Assembly: GCF_004801885.1 (NCBI RefSeq)
Contig: NZ_SSSM01000003.1
Location: forward strand, 372,001-436,000
Length of the DNA stretch: 64,000 nucleotides
Source of the DNA: Naasia lichenicola
GTDB lineage: Bacteria > Actinomycetota > Actinomycetes > Actinomycetales > Microbacteriaceae
Reading direction: 5' to 3'
The first letter of the stretch is position 1, and each line of letters begins with the position of its first letter. Below the pieces are notes generated by a model that saw only the letters and a list, made by a program, of their open reading frames with translations, did no database searches and was not told where the DNA came from. The position numbers were made by a program, and so were the translations under genes. This document shows positions 43,507-52,113 of the stretch, one piece after another.

Positions 43507-45099
43507 TCAGTCGAAGTCGACGTCGATCTCGCGCAGCAGGTCCGCCCGGATGGCGGTGCGGATGTCCTCCAGCAGGTGGTCGGGCGCCGGGCTGTCGATG
43601 GTCAGGACGCTGAGCGCCTTTCCGCCGCGTGCGCGCCGAGCGATCTGCATGCCGGCGATGTTGATGCCCGCCTCGCCGAACTTCTGGCCGTAGACCGCGA
43701 CGATCCCAGGCCGATCGTCGTAGGAGAACACGACGAGGTGCTTCGCGATCGGCACCTCGACGTCGTAGCCGTTGATCTCGACGATCTTCTCGATCTGCTT
43801 CGTGCCCGTCAGGGTGCCCGAGACGGAGATCTGGCTGCCGTCGGCGAGGGCGCCGCGGAGGGTGAGCACGTTGCGGTACTCCTCCGACACCGAGTCGGTG
43901 AGCAGGCGCACGAGGATACCGCGCTGCTCTGCGAGCACGGGGGCGTTCACGTAGGAGACGGACTCGCTGACCACGTTGGTGAAGATGCCCTTGAGGGCGG
44001 CGAGCTTGAGGACCTTGACGTCGTACTCGCTGAGCTCGCCCTTCACCTCGATGTCGACGCTGATGATCGCGCCGTCCGCGAGAGCGGAGAAGACCTGGCC
44101 GAGCTTCTCGACGAGCGGGATGCCGGGGCGCACGTACGGGTCGATGATGCCGCCGGCCACGTTGACCGCGTCGGGCACGAGCTCTCCCGAGAGGGCGAGG
44201 CGCACGGACTTGGCGACGGAGACGCCCGCCTTCTCCTGCGCCTCCTCGGTCGAGGCGCCGAGGTGCGGGGTGAGCACGATGTTGTCGAGCTCGAGCAGCG
44301 GCGATCCGGTCGGCGGCTCCGAGACGAAGACGTCGATGCCCGCCCCGGCGATCCGCTTCGACTTGAGCGCCGCGTAGAGCGCGTCCTCGTCGATGATGCC
44401 GCCGCGGCTCGCGTTGACGATGCGCAGCTCGGGCTTGGCCATCGCGAACATGTCGGCGTCGATCAGGCCCGTGGTCTCGGGCGTCTTCGGGATGTGGATG
44501 GTGATGAAGTCGCTCGTCTTCACGAGCTCCTCGAGCGAGAGCAGGGTGATCCCGAGCTGCTGGGCACGGCTGGGCGTGACGTAGGGGTCGTAGCCGACGA
44601 GGTTGGCGCCGAAGCCGGCGAGGCGCTGAGCGACGAGGGTGCCGATCCGGCCGAGGCCGACGATGCCGATGGTCTTCTCGAACAGCTCGACGCCGCTGAA
44701 CCTGCTTCTCTTCCACTCGCCGCGCTTGGTCGACGCGTTGGCGTCGGGGATGTGCCGCGCGAGGGCGAGCAGGTGGCCGATGGCGAGCTCCGCTGCCGAG
44801 GTGACGTTGGAGGTGGGCGCGTTGACGACCATCACGCCCGCGGTGGTAGCGGCCGGGATGTCGACGTTGTCGAGGCCGACACCGGCGCGGGCGATGACCT
44901 GCAGCTGCTTGGAGGCGGCAATAGCCTCGGCATCCATCTGGGTCGCGGATCGGACGAGCACGGCGCTGGCATCGGCGAGGGCGGCGAGCAGCGCGGGCCG
45001 GTCGGTCCCGTCGACGCTGCGGACGTCGAAGTCGGGGCCGAGGGCGTCGACGGTGGCGGGCGAGAGTTCTTCGGCGATCAGCACGATCGGCTTTGTCAC
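43507..45099 (-). CDS. serA: D-3-phosphoglycerate dehydrogenase
   Basis: 530 residues, the long actinobacterial form. NAD-binding loop TIGIVGLGRIGTLVAQRLAG (about 146-165), the catalytic E/H segment LTPHLGASTEEAQEKAG, an intervening domain (about 320-450) and a C-terminal ACT domain that usually senses serine. It starts serine synthesis from 3-phosphoglycerate. Start GTG 45099 after GAGGAAC. Confidence 0.95.
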   Translation of the reverse strand: MTKPIVLIAEELSPATVDALGPDFDVRSVDGTDRPALLAALADASAVLVRSATQMDAEAIAASKQLQVIARAGVGLDNVDIPAATTAGVMVVNAPTSNVTSAAELAIGHLLALARHIPDANASTKRGEWKRSRFSGVELFEKTIGIVGLGRIGTLVAQRLAGFGANLVGYDPYVTPSRAQQLGITLLSLEELVKTSDFITIHIPKTPETTGLIDADMFAMAKPELRIVNASRGGIIDEDALYAALKSKRIAGAGIDVFVSEPPTGSPLLELDNIVLTPHLGASTEEAQEKAGVSVAKSVRLALSGELVPDAVNVAGGIIDPYVRPGIPLVEKLGQVFSALADGAIISVDIEVKGELSEYDVKVLKLAALKGIFTNVVSESVSYVNAPVLAEQRGILVRLLTDSVSEEYRNVLTLRGALADGSQISVSGTLTGTKQIEKIVEINGYDVEVPIAKHLVVFSYDDRPGIVAVYGQKFGEAGINIAGMQIARRARGGKALSVLTIDSPAPDHLLEDIRTAIRADLLREIDVDFD

Positions 45100-45410
45100 G
45101 TGGGTTCAGTTCCTCGGATCGAGCGGCCGGCGGACAGCGGTGGCCGGGGCGCCGCAGAGACGCCGCGACGAGGGCGGTGTTGGGCGCTAAAACCCTAGCG
45201 CGTCGCGCCACGCTCCCCCGTTTCGGCGGACTCGGAGCGACGCACAGGGCACGGGGAAACGAGGGCTTTCGCTTCGGATCCCGTGGGCGATACGTTCAGC
45301 GGCAGTCGCTCACGGAGATCGAGTGTCCGCCGACGACGGTATCCGCTGCATTGCGCGTCCGACCCCCGAAGACACAGGACGCCGAATCGCACACGAAGGA
45401 TGGTCGGCTC
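45100..45410. other. Divergent intergenic region serA / APC permease
   Basis: 311 bases without a credible gene. The palindrome GCGCTA-AAACCC-TAGCGC (45184-45201) contains TAGGGT on the minus strand, which would give serA a leader of about 85 bases. A short dyad CGCTCC/GGAGCG lies at 45211-45239. GAAGGA, ten bases before 45411, is the ribosome site of the permease. Nothing else recognised. Confidence 0.5.
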
Positions 45411-47234
45411 ATGACAACTGCGTCCCCCGAAGACCTCAAGCCGGGAGCCGTCGAGAGCAAGGGGCTGAAGGGCGGCGCGCTCGGCCTGCTCGGCAGCATC
45501 GTGATGGGCGTCGCGTCGACGGCGCCGGCCTACTCGCTGGCGGCGAGCCTCGGCTTCATCGTCGCGTCGGGCGGCGCGATCCTCGCAGGCGTCAAGTCGC
45601 CCGGCATCATCCTGCTGGCCTTCGTCCCCATGTACTTCATCGCCGTGGCCTATCAGGAGCTCAACAAGGCGGAGGCGGACTGCGGCACGACCTTCACCTG
45701 GGCGACCCGGGCGTTCGGCCCGCGCACCGGGTGGATGGGCGGCTGGGGAATCATCGCCGCGGACGTCATCGTGATGGCGAACCTCGCGCAGATCGCGGGC
45801 TCGTACTCGTTCACCTTCGTCGGCGGCGTCATCGGCAACAGCGACATCCAGGCGCTGAGCGGCGACGTGGTCTGGTCGACCGCGGCAGGGCTCATCTGGA
45901 TCGCCCTGATGACCTGGATCTGCTACCGCGGCATCGAGGTGTCCGCGCGGCTGCAGTACTTCCTGCTCGCCATCGAGGTCGTCATCCTCGTCGCGTTCGC
46001 GGTGGTCGCGATCGTGCGGGTCGCGACCGGCAACGGCGAGACCTATTCGATCCCGTTCGACATCAGCTGGTTCTGGCCGTTCGACCTCGACTTCGGGTCG
46101 ATCATCGCTCCCGCGGTGCTCACCGCGGTGTTCATCTACTGGGGCTGGGACACCGCCGTCGCGGTGAACGAGGAGAGCGACGACCCGGGCAAGACCCCCG
46201 GTCGTGCGGCGATCATCTCGACGTTCCTGCTCCTGGCCACCTATGCGCTCGTCGCGGTGGCCGCTATCTCGTTCGCCGGCATCGGCACCGAGGGCGTGGG
46301 CCTCGGCAATCCCGAGAACGCCGAGGACGTCTTCAGCGCCATCGGTCCGGAGCTGTTCGGCAACAGCGTGATCGGCAACATCCTGCTGTTCCTGCTCTAC
46401 GCCTCGATCCTCACCTCGGCGTCCGCCTCGACCCAGACGACGATCCTGCCGACCGCGCGCACGACGCTCTCGATGGCGGTCTACAAGGCGATGCCGGCGA
46501 ACTTCGCGAAGATCCACCCCAAGTTCCTCACCCCGACCTGGTCGACCATCGGGATGGGCATCATCTCGGCGGCGTTCTACCTGCTGTTCACGCTGATCTC
46601 GACGAACCTGCTGAACGCGCTGATCGGCTCGGTCGGCCTGCTGATCGCGTTCTACTACGGCCTCACCGGCTTCGCCTGCGTCTGGTACTACCGCAGGACG
46701 CTGACGAAGAACGTGCGCGACTTCGTCATGCGCGGGGTCATCCCGCTGCTGGGCGGGCTGATGCTGCTGGCCGTCTTCGTCTTCGGGCTCGTCCAGTACG
46801 CGCTGCCGGACTGGCTGACGGATGACGACGGCGAGAACGTGACGATCTTCGGGATCGGCGCGGTGGCGGTCGTCGGCATCGGGGCGCTCGTGCTCGGGTT
46901 CGTCCTCATGTTCGTCTGGCAGTACGTCGCTCCCGCGTTCTTCAGGGGCGACGTGCTCGAGAAGCGAGCGGATGACCTGATCCTGCATGGGGAGGGGACG
47001 CGGGCGTACTTCGGCCTGCCGGACTCCAGCGAGTATCCGACGGTCATCTCCCCCGACCTCTCGAACCTGCCGCCGGGCCAGACCGCGATCGACCCGAAGA
47101 CCGGCGAGCGCTACACCCGCCCCCAACCGACTGACCTCCTCCTACGTTCCGGCCGAATGTGCTCGAAATTTCGCGCACATCGGCCGGTTTCGCAGGTACT
47201 CCTGCGCGGGCGAACGCCGAAGTGCCGTCGCTAG
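45411..47234 (+). CDS. APC family amino acid permease with repeat-encoded C-terminal tail
   Basis: 607 residues from ATG 45411. About 12-14 membrane helices; the first, SIVMGVASTAPAYSLAASLG (about 27-46), carries the unwound substrate motif of APC permeases, and GWGIIAADVIVMANLAQIAG follows. The substrate is likely an amino acid or amine. Up to GERYTRPQPTDL (about 578) the tail is normal; the last ~30 residues are translated from repeat B3 and downstream intergenic DNA, so the original stop codon seems to have been lost when the repeat arrived. Confidence 0.85.
   Translation: MTTASPEDLKPGAVESKGLKGGALGLLGSIVMGVASTAPAYSLAASLGFIVASGGAILAGVKSPGIILLAFVPMYFIAVAYQELNKAEADCGTTFTWATRAFGPRTGWMGGWGIIAADVIVMANLAQIAGSYSFTFVGGVIGNSDIQALSGDVVWSTAAGLIWIALMTWICYRGIEVSARLQYFLLAIEVVILVAFAVVAIVRVATGNGETYSIPFDISWFWPFDLDFGSIIAPAVLTAVFIYWGWDTAVAVNEESDDPGKTPGRAAIISTFLLLATYALVAVAAISFAGIGTEGVGLGNPENAEDVFSAIGPELFGNSVIGNILLFLLYASILTSASASTQTTILPTARTTLSMAVYKAMPANFAKIHPKFLTPTWSTIGMGIISAAFYLLFTLISTNLLNALIGSVGLLIAFYYGLTGFACVWYYRRTLTKNVRDFVMRGVIPLLGGLMLLAVFVFGLVQYALPDWLTDDDGENVTIFGIGAVAVVGIGALVLGFVLMFVWQYVAPAFFRGDVLEKRADDLILHGEGTRAYFGLPDSSEYPTVISPDLSNLPPGQTAIDPKTGERYTRPQPTDLLLRSGRMCSKFRAHRPVSQVLLRGRTPKCRR
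47143..47198. repeat. Family B repeat, copy 3 (inside the permease 3' end)
   Basis: TACGTTCCGGCCGAATGTGC, then TCGAAATTTCGC and GCACATCGGCCGGTTTCG. Arms CCGGCCGAATGTGC / GCACATCGGCCGG pair with one bulge. It overlaps the coding frame of the permease and supplies its unusual tail. Confidence 0.85.
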
Positions 47235-47275
47235 GATCCCGAACGGAGCACAGGCTTCCAGAATCGGGGAACAGC

Positions 47276-47809
47276 ATGAAGTTCGGGATCTTGATCGTCC
47301 GACTCGTCGTCGGAGGCGTGTTCATCGGGCACGGTCTGCAGAAGCTCAAGGGCTACTTCGACGGCCCCGGCCTCGACGGCGTCGAGGGGATGATGAAGGC
47401 GCTGGAGATGCACCCGCCGCGACGCAACGCGCAAGCGGTCGCCCTCACCGAGACGCTGGGTGGAGCGGCCATCGCCCTCGGTGCGGCCACGCCCGCCGCC
47501 GCGGCCGGGCTCATCGCGACGATGATCGTGGCGATCCGCAAGGTGCACTGGTCCAAGGGGGTCTGGAACTCCAACGGCGGCTTCGAGTACAACGCGGTCC
47601 TGATCGCCGCAGTCGCGGCCATCGCGGGCAGTGGTCCCGGCAAGATCTCCTTCGACGCGCTTCTCGGAAAGTCCCGGTGGGGTGCGCTCGGCGGGATCCT
47701 CGCCGTCGTCGGCGGCGCGCTCGGCTCCATCGCGGCCGTCGAGCTCGGCAGGCGCTCGGCCCCAGCCGCCTCCGCCTCAAGCCCGTCCGCCCCGACCGAG
47801 TCCGAGTGA
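47276..47809 (+). CDS. DoxX family membrane protein
   Basis: 177 residues from ATG 47276 with GGGGA upstream. Four hydrophobic segments; the N-terminal ILIVRLVVGGVFIGHGLQKL and the block LTETLGGAAIALGAATPAAA are typical DoxX. A Ser/Pro/Ala-rich tail follows residue ~155. DoxX proteins are small quinone- or redox-linked membrane proteins of poorly known role. TAGGAT at about 47233-47238 may be its -10 box. Confidence 0.82.
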   Translation: MKFGILIVRLVVGGVFIGHGLQKLKGYFDGPGLDGVEGMMKALEMHPPRRNAQAVALTETLGGAAIALGAATPAAAAGLIATMIVAIRKVHWSKGVWNSNGGFEYNAVLIAAVAAIAGSGPGKISFDALLGKSRWGALGGILAVVGGALGSIAAVELGRRSAPAASASSPSAPTESE

Positions 47810-47827
47810 CCGCGGCCACTTAGTCAC

Positions 47828-47884
47828 CGAGATGCCACTTTCCGTCCCTATGCGGCGGTTTTAGGGACGAGAAGTGGCATCTCG
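47828..47884. repeat. Family E inverted repeat
   Basis: CGAGATGCCACTTTCCGTCC (left arm 47828-47850) pairs with 47862-47884 at 21 of 23 positions around an 11-base loop. It lies between two convergent genes (DoxX and FBP), so it could end both transcripts. Confidence 0.85.
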
Positions 47885-47893
47885 ATCAGCGGA

Positions 47894-48394
47894 TCAGTCG
47901 TCGAGGACCGCACGAGCGAAGTTGGACACCCGCTCGCGGAGAGTCGCCATCCGATTCAGACGGGCGGCTTCGACGTCGTATCCGATGTACGCCATCGGTG
48001 GGAGCTTGCGCACATTGGCCGAGCACTCGAAGTCCGAGCAGATGAGGCTGCCCAGCGCGTTGCCCGTCCGGCCGGCGCTTCCGGCACGACGGGCGCCGTA
48101 GAACACCACATCGTTGGGCAGCGTCACGTCCTGGCAGAGCGAGCACTGTGCGCGCCTCCCCGACTTCGCGTCGGCCTCCTTCAGGACGATGCCGATCAGT
48201 GCGTCGCCCTCCGACGCCGAGGTCGGGACGACCATGTAGGCGCGGCGGGCGTACTTCGGGTCGCGCCAGCCGAGGTAGTCGAGCTTCGTCCAGTCGAGCT
48301 CGCCCAGCCCGGGCGGCACGGTGAGGTCGGCCAGCTCCTTGCGGGATGCGTTGACGAATGATGCGCGGATGGTGGTCGGGTCGAGCGGGTGCAT
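47894..48394 (-). CDS. FBP-domain (EF-G-binding, FusB-like) zinc protein
   Basis: 166 residues from ATG 48394. The C-terminal treble-clef zinc site is visible: CSLCQDV (about 82-88) and CSDFECSANVR (about 119-129), four cysteines as in FBP/FusB-type domains that bind elongation factor G and can release it from fusidic-acid-stalled ribosomes. The N-terminus (SFVNASRKELADLTVP, then LGWRDPKYARRAYMVV) fits full-length FBP proteins. Resistance is not proven. A ~190-base leader with a small reading frame precedes it. Confidence 0.82.
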   Translation of the reverse strand: MHPLDPTTIRASFVNASRKELADLTVPPGLGELDWTKLDYLGWRDPKYARRAYMVVPTSASEGDALIGIVLKEADAKSGRRAQCSLCQDVTLPNDVVFYGARRAGSAGRTGNALGSLICSDFECSANVRKLPPMAYIGYDVEAARLNRMATLRERVSNFARAVLDD

Positions 48395-48509
48395 GGTGTC
48401 TCCGGTAGTCGTGGGTCCGCGTTCAGAAGCGGACGGTCTCGGGCGTCGTGCCGACGGCATGACGAAATGGCGGACCTCCGCGAGATGCGGGATCCGCTGC
48501 GAGGCGGGA

Positions 48510-48584
48510 CTACCTGCCGCCGACGGCCGAGCCGTCGACGACCTCCCGACTGCCCGAAGGCGTGTGGGAGGCGGAGATGTTCAC
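48510..48584 (-). CDS. Candidate leaderless leader peptide upstream of the FBP gene
   Basis: A 24-residue frame from GTG 48584 to TAG 48510, beginning VNISASHTPSGSREVV. TAGCCT (48591-48596) lies six bases before the GTG, the same layout as annotated genes here. The leader RNA can form CTCCC/GGGAG and GACGGC/GCCGTC stems inside the frame and a GCGGATCC/GGTCCGC stem after it. This is how ribosome-sensing leaders of translation-related genes are often built; function is inference. Confidence 0.45.
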   Translation of the reverse strand: MNISASHTPSGSREVVDGSAVGGR

Positions 48585-48607
48585 GAGGTCAGGCTACGCC
48601 TGCGATC

Positions 48608-48670
48608 CACGTGCACGAAACCCGCGGATACCTACGAAATAACGTAGGTATCGGGCCGGAACGTACACAT
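48608..48670. repeat. Family B-related repeat, copy 4 (diverged)
   Basis: ATACCTACG (48629-48637) and CGTAGGTAT (48644-48652) form a perfect 9-base hairpin with loop AAATAA. It is flanked by ACGTGCACGAAA and CCGGAACGTACACATGG, which match the ends of family B. It lies between the ackA stop and the FBP leader promoter. Confidence 0.7.
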
Positions 48671-48676
48671 GGAGGG

Positions 48677-49873
48677 TCAGAGGGCGCTGGCGGTCTGTCT
48701 GGCGATCTCGAGCTCCTCGTTGGTCGGGATGACGAGGACCGCCGTGCGGGAGGAGTCGGTCGAGATGATGCGCTCGCCGCGGGCCGGCGCGAGGTTGCGC
48801 TGGTCGTCGAGCTCGATGCCGAGGCCCTCGAGCCCCGCCACCGCGCGCTGACGGATCCGGGGGGCGTTCTCGCCGACCCCGGCCGTGAAGACGATCGCGT
48901 CCGCGCCGCCGAGCTGGGCGAGATAGGCGCCGATGTAGTGCTTGAGCTGGTGCACGTAGACCTCGAGTGCGAGCTCGGCGTCCGCGTCGCCCGACTCGGC
49001 GCGCGCCTGGACGTCACGCAGATCGCCGCTGCCCGAGAGGCCGAGCAGGCCGCTTTTGCGGTTCAACAGGGTGTCGAGCTCGTCGAAGCCGAGACCCGCC
49101 TTGCGGTGCAGGTGGAACAGCACGGCGGGATCCACGTCGCCCGAGCGGGTGCCCATCACGAGTCCCTCGAGCGGCGTCATGCCCATCGACGTCTCGACCG
49201 ACCTGCCGCCCGCGACCGCACAGGCGGATGCACCGTTGCCGAGGTGCATCACGATGACGCGCGACTGCTCGGGATCGAGCCCGAGGAAGGCGATCGCGCG
49301 CTCCGAGACGTACTTGTGCGAGGTGCCGTGGAAGCCGTAGCGCCGGATCCGGTTGGCCGCAGCCAGATCCTTATCGATCGCGTAGGTGTAGGCCGCGGGC
49401 GGCAGCGTGGTGTGGAAGGCGGTGTCGAAGATCGCAACCTCGGGCACCCCCGGGAACGCGTCGCGCGCGGCGAGGATCCCGGCAAGTGCGGGCGGGTTGT
49501 GCAGCGGGGCGAGCGCGGACAGGTCATCGATGTCGGCGATGGTCTGCTCGGTGATGATCGTCGGCCCCGAGAAGCGTGCGCCGCCCTGCACGACCCGGTG
49601 GCCGATCGCCGCCGGGACTCCGTCTCCGAGCGACGGACCGTGGGACGCGAACGCCTCGGTCATCGCCGCGAACGCGGCCGCGTGGTCCGGGATGGGCGCG
49701 GTCGTCCTCCACTCCTCCGATCCGACGGAGTGCGAGGTCGCTCCGGCGTCCTGGCCGATCCGCTCGATCAGGCCCTTGCCGAGGACCTCCTCGGTGCCGG
49801 TCTCGATCAGCTGGTACTTGAGCGACGACGACCCGCTGTTGACGACGAGCACGGTGGTGGACGGATCCGTCAC
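48677..49873 (-). CDS. ackA: Acetate kinase
   Basis: 398 residues from GTG 49873. VLVVNSGSSSLKYQLI (about 8-23), IGHRVVQGGARFSGP, the signature RYGFHGTSHKYV (about 177-188), MHLGNGASACAV and FTAGVGENAPRIR identify it. It interconverts acetyl phosphate and acetate with ATP/ADP. The start overlaps the pta stop by four bases, giving a translationally coupled pta-ackA operon. Confidence 0.96.
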   Translation of the reverse strand: MTDPSTTVLVVNSGSSSLKYQLIETGTEEVLGKGLIERIGQDAGATSHSVGSEEWRTTAPIPDHAAAFAAMTEAFASHGPSLGDGVPAAIGHRVVQGGARFSGPTIITEQTIADIDDLSALAPLHNPPALAGILAARDAFPGVPEVAIFDTAFHTTLPPAAYTYAIDKDLAAANRIRRYGFHGTSHKYVSERAIAFLGLDPEQSRVIVMHLGNGASACAVAGGRSVETSMGMTPLEGLVMGTRSGDVDPAVLFHLHRKAGLGFDELDTLLNRKSGLLGLSGSGDLRDVQARAESGDADAELALEVYVHQLKHYIGAYLAQLGGADAIVFTAGVGENAPRIRQRAVAGLEGLGIELDDQRNLAPARGERIISTDSSRTAVLVIPTNEELEIARQTASAL

Positions 49874-51996
49874 GCCTGCAGCGCTCCCGCCTGGATAGCG
49901 GTGATAGCGACCGTGTTGACGATGTCGTCGACGAGTGCGCCACGGGAGAGGTCGTTGACCGGCTTGTTGAGACCCTGCAGCACCGGTCCGATCGCGACCG
50001 CGCCGGCGCTGCGCTGCACGGCCTTGTAGGTGTTGTTGCCGGTATTGAGGTCGGGGAAGATGAACACCGTCGCGCGCCCGGCGACCGGCGATCCCGGCAG
50101 CTTGGCCCGACCGACCGCGGCGTCGGCCGCGGCGTCGTACTGGATCGGCCCGTCGACGAGCAGCTCGGGCGCCCGCTCGCGGACGAGCGCGGTCGCGGCA
50201 CGGACCTTCTCGACGTCGGCGCCCTCGCCCGACTCCCCCGTCGAGTAGGACAGCATCGCGACGCGCGGCTCGATGCCGAAGGCGTTCGCGGTGACCGCGG
50301 ATGAGAGCGCGATGTCGGCGAGCTGCTCGCTGGTGGGGTCGGGGATCACGGCGCAGTCGCCGTAGACCAGCACGCGGTCGGCGAGCGCCATGAGGAACAC
50401 GCTCGAGACGACCGAGACGCCGGGCTTGGTCTTGATGATCTCGAACGACGGACGGATGGTGTGAGCCGTCGTGTGGGCGGCGCCGGAGACCATCCCGTCG
50501 GCGAGGCCGAGGTGCACCATCATCGTGCCGAAGTAGGAGCCATCGGTGACCACCGAGCGGGCGATGTCGATCGTCATGTTCTTGTGCTTGCGCAGCGCCG
50601 TGTACTCGACCGCGAACCGCTCGCGCAGCTCGGGGTCGAACGGGCTGAGCACGGTCGCCTCGGTGATGTCCGCACCAAGGGCGGTGGCGCGGGTCCGCAC
50701 CTCCGCCTCCTCGCCCAGGATGGTGAGCCGGACGACCTTGCGGCGCAGCAGCCGATCCGCGGCCATCAGGATGCGGTCGTCGTCCCCTTCGGGCAGCACG
50801 ATGTGCGCACCCGCGGCGCGGGCCTGCTCGAGCAGCGAGTGCTCGAACATCAGCGGCGTGACCACTCCGCTGCGTCGGACCTGAAGCAGGCTGGTGAGTG
50901 CCGCGCGGTCTACGTTGCGCTCGAACAGGGCGAGCGCCTGGTCGTACTTCGCGCGGGACTCGGCCGCCAGCTTGCCGCGGCTGTTGATCACGCGGACCGT
51001 GGTGTCGTAGGTGCCGTAGTTGGTCGAGACGATCGGCAGGGTGATGTCGAGGCCCGCCATCAGCTTCTCGACGGGTTCGGGCAGGGCGAAGCCGCCGTTC
51101 AGCAGGATGCCCGCAAGGGAGGGGAAGGTGTCGGAGGTCTGAGCGAGCAGGGCGGCCAGCAGCACCTCGGTCCGGTCGCTCGGCACGACGACGACGGCGT
51201 TCTCGGTGAGGCGCGGCAGGACGTTCACCATCGACATGCCCGCGACGACCACGCCGAAGACGGGCCGGTTGAGCATCGCGTCGTCGCCCTTGATCAGCGC
51301 GCCGCCGGTCGCCTCCATGAGGTTGCGCATGGTGGGCGCGACGAGCATCCGATCCTCGGGGATCGCCCACACCTGCACGGATTGCTCATTCAGGGTGAGG
51401 CTGATCGTGAAGCGGACCGCCGAGAGGATGGCGGGATCGACCCGGTTGGCGATCACCGCGAGCAGCTGCGCGTGGGCGCTGCGCAGCTCTCCCGCCGCCA
51501 CTTCGGCGATCTGTGCGAGCTCGTCTGCGGTGCGGGCGAGCGCGGCGCCGAGGCGATCCGCCCCACCGTGGGTCGCACGTCCACCCAGCACCAGGATGAC
51601 GGGCGCTCCGAGGTTGGCGGCGACGCGAGCGTTGAAGGACAGCTCCGTCGGGGTGCCGACGTCGGTGTAGTCGGAGCCGAGCACGACGACCGCGCCGCAC
51701 TTCGCCTCGACCTCCTTGTAGCGCTCGACGATCCGGGCGAGCGCGGCCTCGGGGTTGGCGTGCACGTCGTCGTAGCTGACGCCGATGCACTCGTCGTAGC
51801 CGAGGTCGACGCCGTCGTGCTCGAGGAGCAGCTCGAGCACGTAGTCGCGCTCGCTCACCGATCGGGCGACGGGACGGAAGACGCCGACCCGCTCGATCTC
51901 GCGGGAGAGGGTGTCGAGCACGCCGAGGGCGACCGTCGACTTCCCTGTATCGCCTTCGACGGACGTGATGTAGACGCTTCGTGTCTCGATCGGCAC
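49870..51996 (-). CDS. pta: Phosphate acetyltransferase
   Basis: 708 residues, the long three-domain type. An N-terminal BioD-like P-loop domain (TSVEGDTGKSTVALGVLD, about 11-28), a central DRTGG domain, and the C-terminal catalytic PTA domain (from about 375, with LPEGDDDRILMAADRLL and the closing RATVFIFPDLNTGNNTYKAV). It converts acetyl phosphate to acetyl-CoA. GTG start with TACGAT seven bases upstream. Confidence 0.95.
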   Translation of the reverse strand: MPIETRSVYITSVEGDTGKSTVALGVLDTLSREIERVGVFRPVARSVSERDYVLELLLEHDGVDLGYDECIGVSYDDVHANPEAALARIVERYKEVEAKCGAVVVLGSDYTDVGTPTELSFNARVAANLGAPVILVLGGRATHGGADRLGAALARTADELAQIAEVAAGELRSAHAQLLAVIANRVDPAILSAVRFTISLTLNEQSVQVWAIPEDRMLVAPTMRNLMEATGGALIKGDDAMLNRPVFGVVVAGMSMVNVLPRLTENAVVVVPSDRTEVLLAALLAQTSDTFPSLAGILLNGGFALPEPVEKLMAGLDITLPIVSTNYGTYDTTVRVINSRGKLAAESRAKYDQALALFERNVDRAALTSLLQVRRSGVVTPLMFEHSLLEQARAAGAHIVLPEGDDDRILMAADRLLRRKVVRLTILGEEAEVRTRATALGADITEATVLSPFDPELRERFAVEYTALRKHKNMTIDIARSVVTDGSYFGTMMVHLGLADGMVSGAAHTTAHTIRPSFEIIKTKPGVSVVSSVFLMALADRVLVYGDCAVIPDPTSEQLADIALSSAVTANAFGIEPRVAMLSYSTGESGEGADVEKVRAATALVRERAPELLVDGPIQYDAAADAAVGRAKLPGSPVAGRATVFIFPDLNTGNNTYKAVQRSAGAVAIGPVLQGLNKPVNDLSRGALVDDIVNTVAITAIQAGALQA

Positions 51997-52003
51997 GTGC
52001 TCG

Positions 52004-52009
52004 ATCGTA
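52004..52009 (-). promoter_or_regulatory. -10 box of pta-ackA
   Basis: TACGAT, seven-base spacer, GTG at 51996. It indicates that pta-ackA has its own promoter despite lying downstream of the phosphoketolase gene. Confidence 0.45.
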
Positions 52010-52055
52010 TCGACCCCGCCTGGGTGGACTCGGGCCGGGTGGGGCTCGACGAGCC

Positions 52056-52098
52056 CCGTTGGTCGAGTAGGCGCGTCAGCGCCGTATCGAGGCCGTCC
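52056..52098. repeat. Family J element, left copy
   Basis: Read on the minus strand it is GGACGGCCTCGATACGGC (18 bases) ... ACTCGACCAACGG (13 bases). Both blocks recur exactly at 53331-53372 in opposite orientation, so the two copies are inverted around one gene. Confidence 0.88.
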
Positions 52099-52113
52099 AA
52101 GCCCGGTTCGCAG

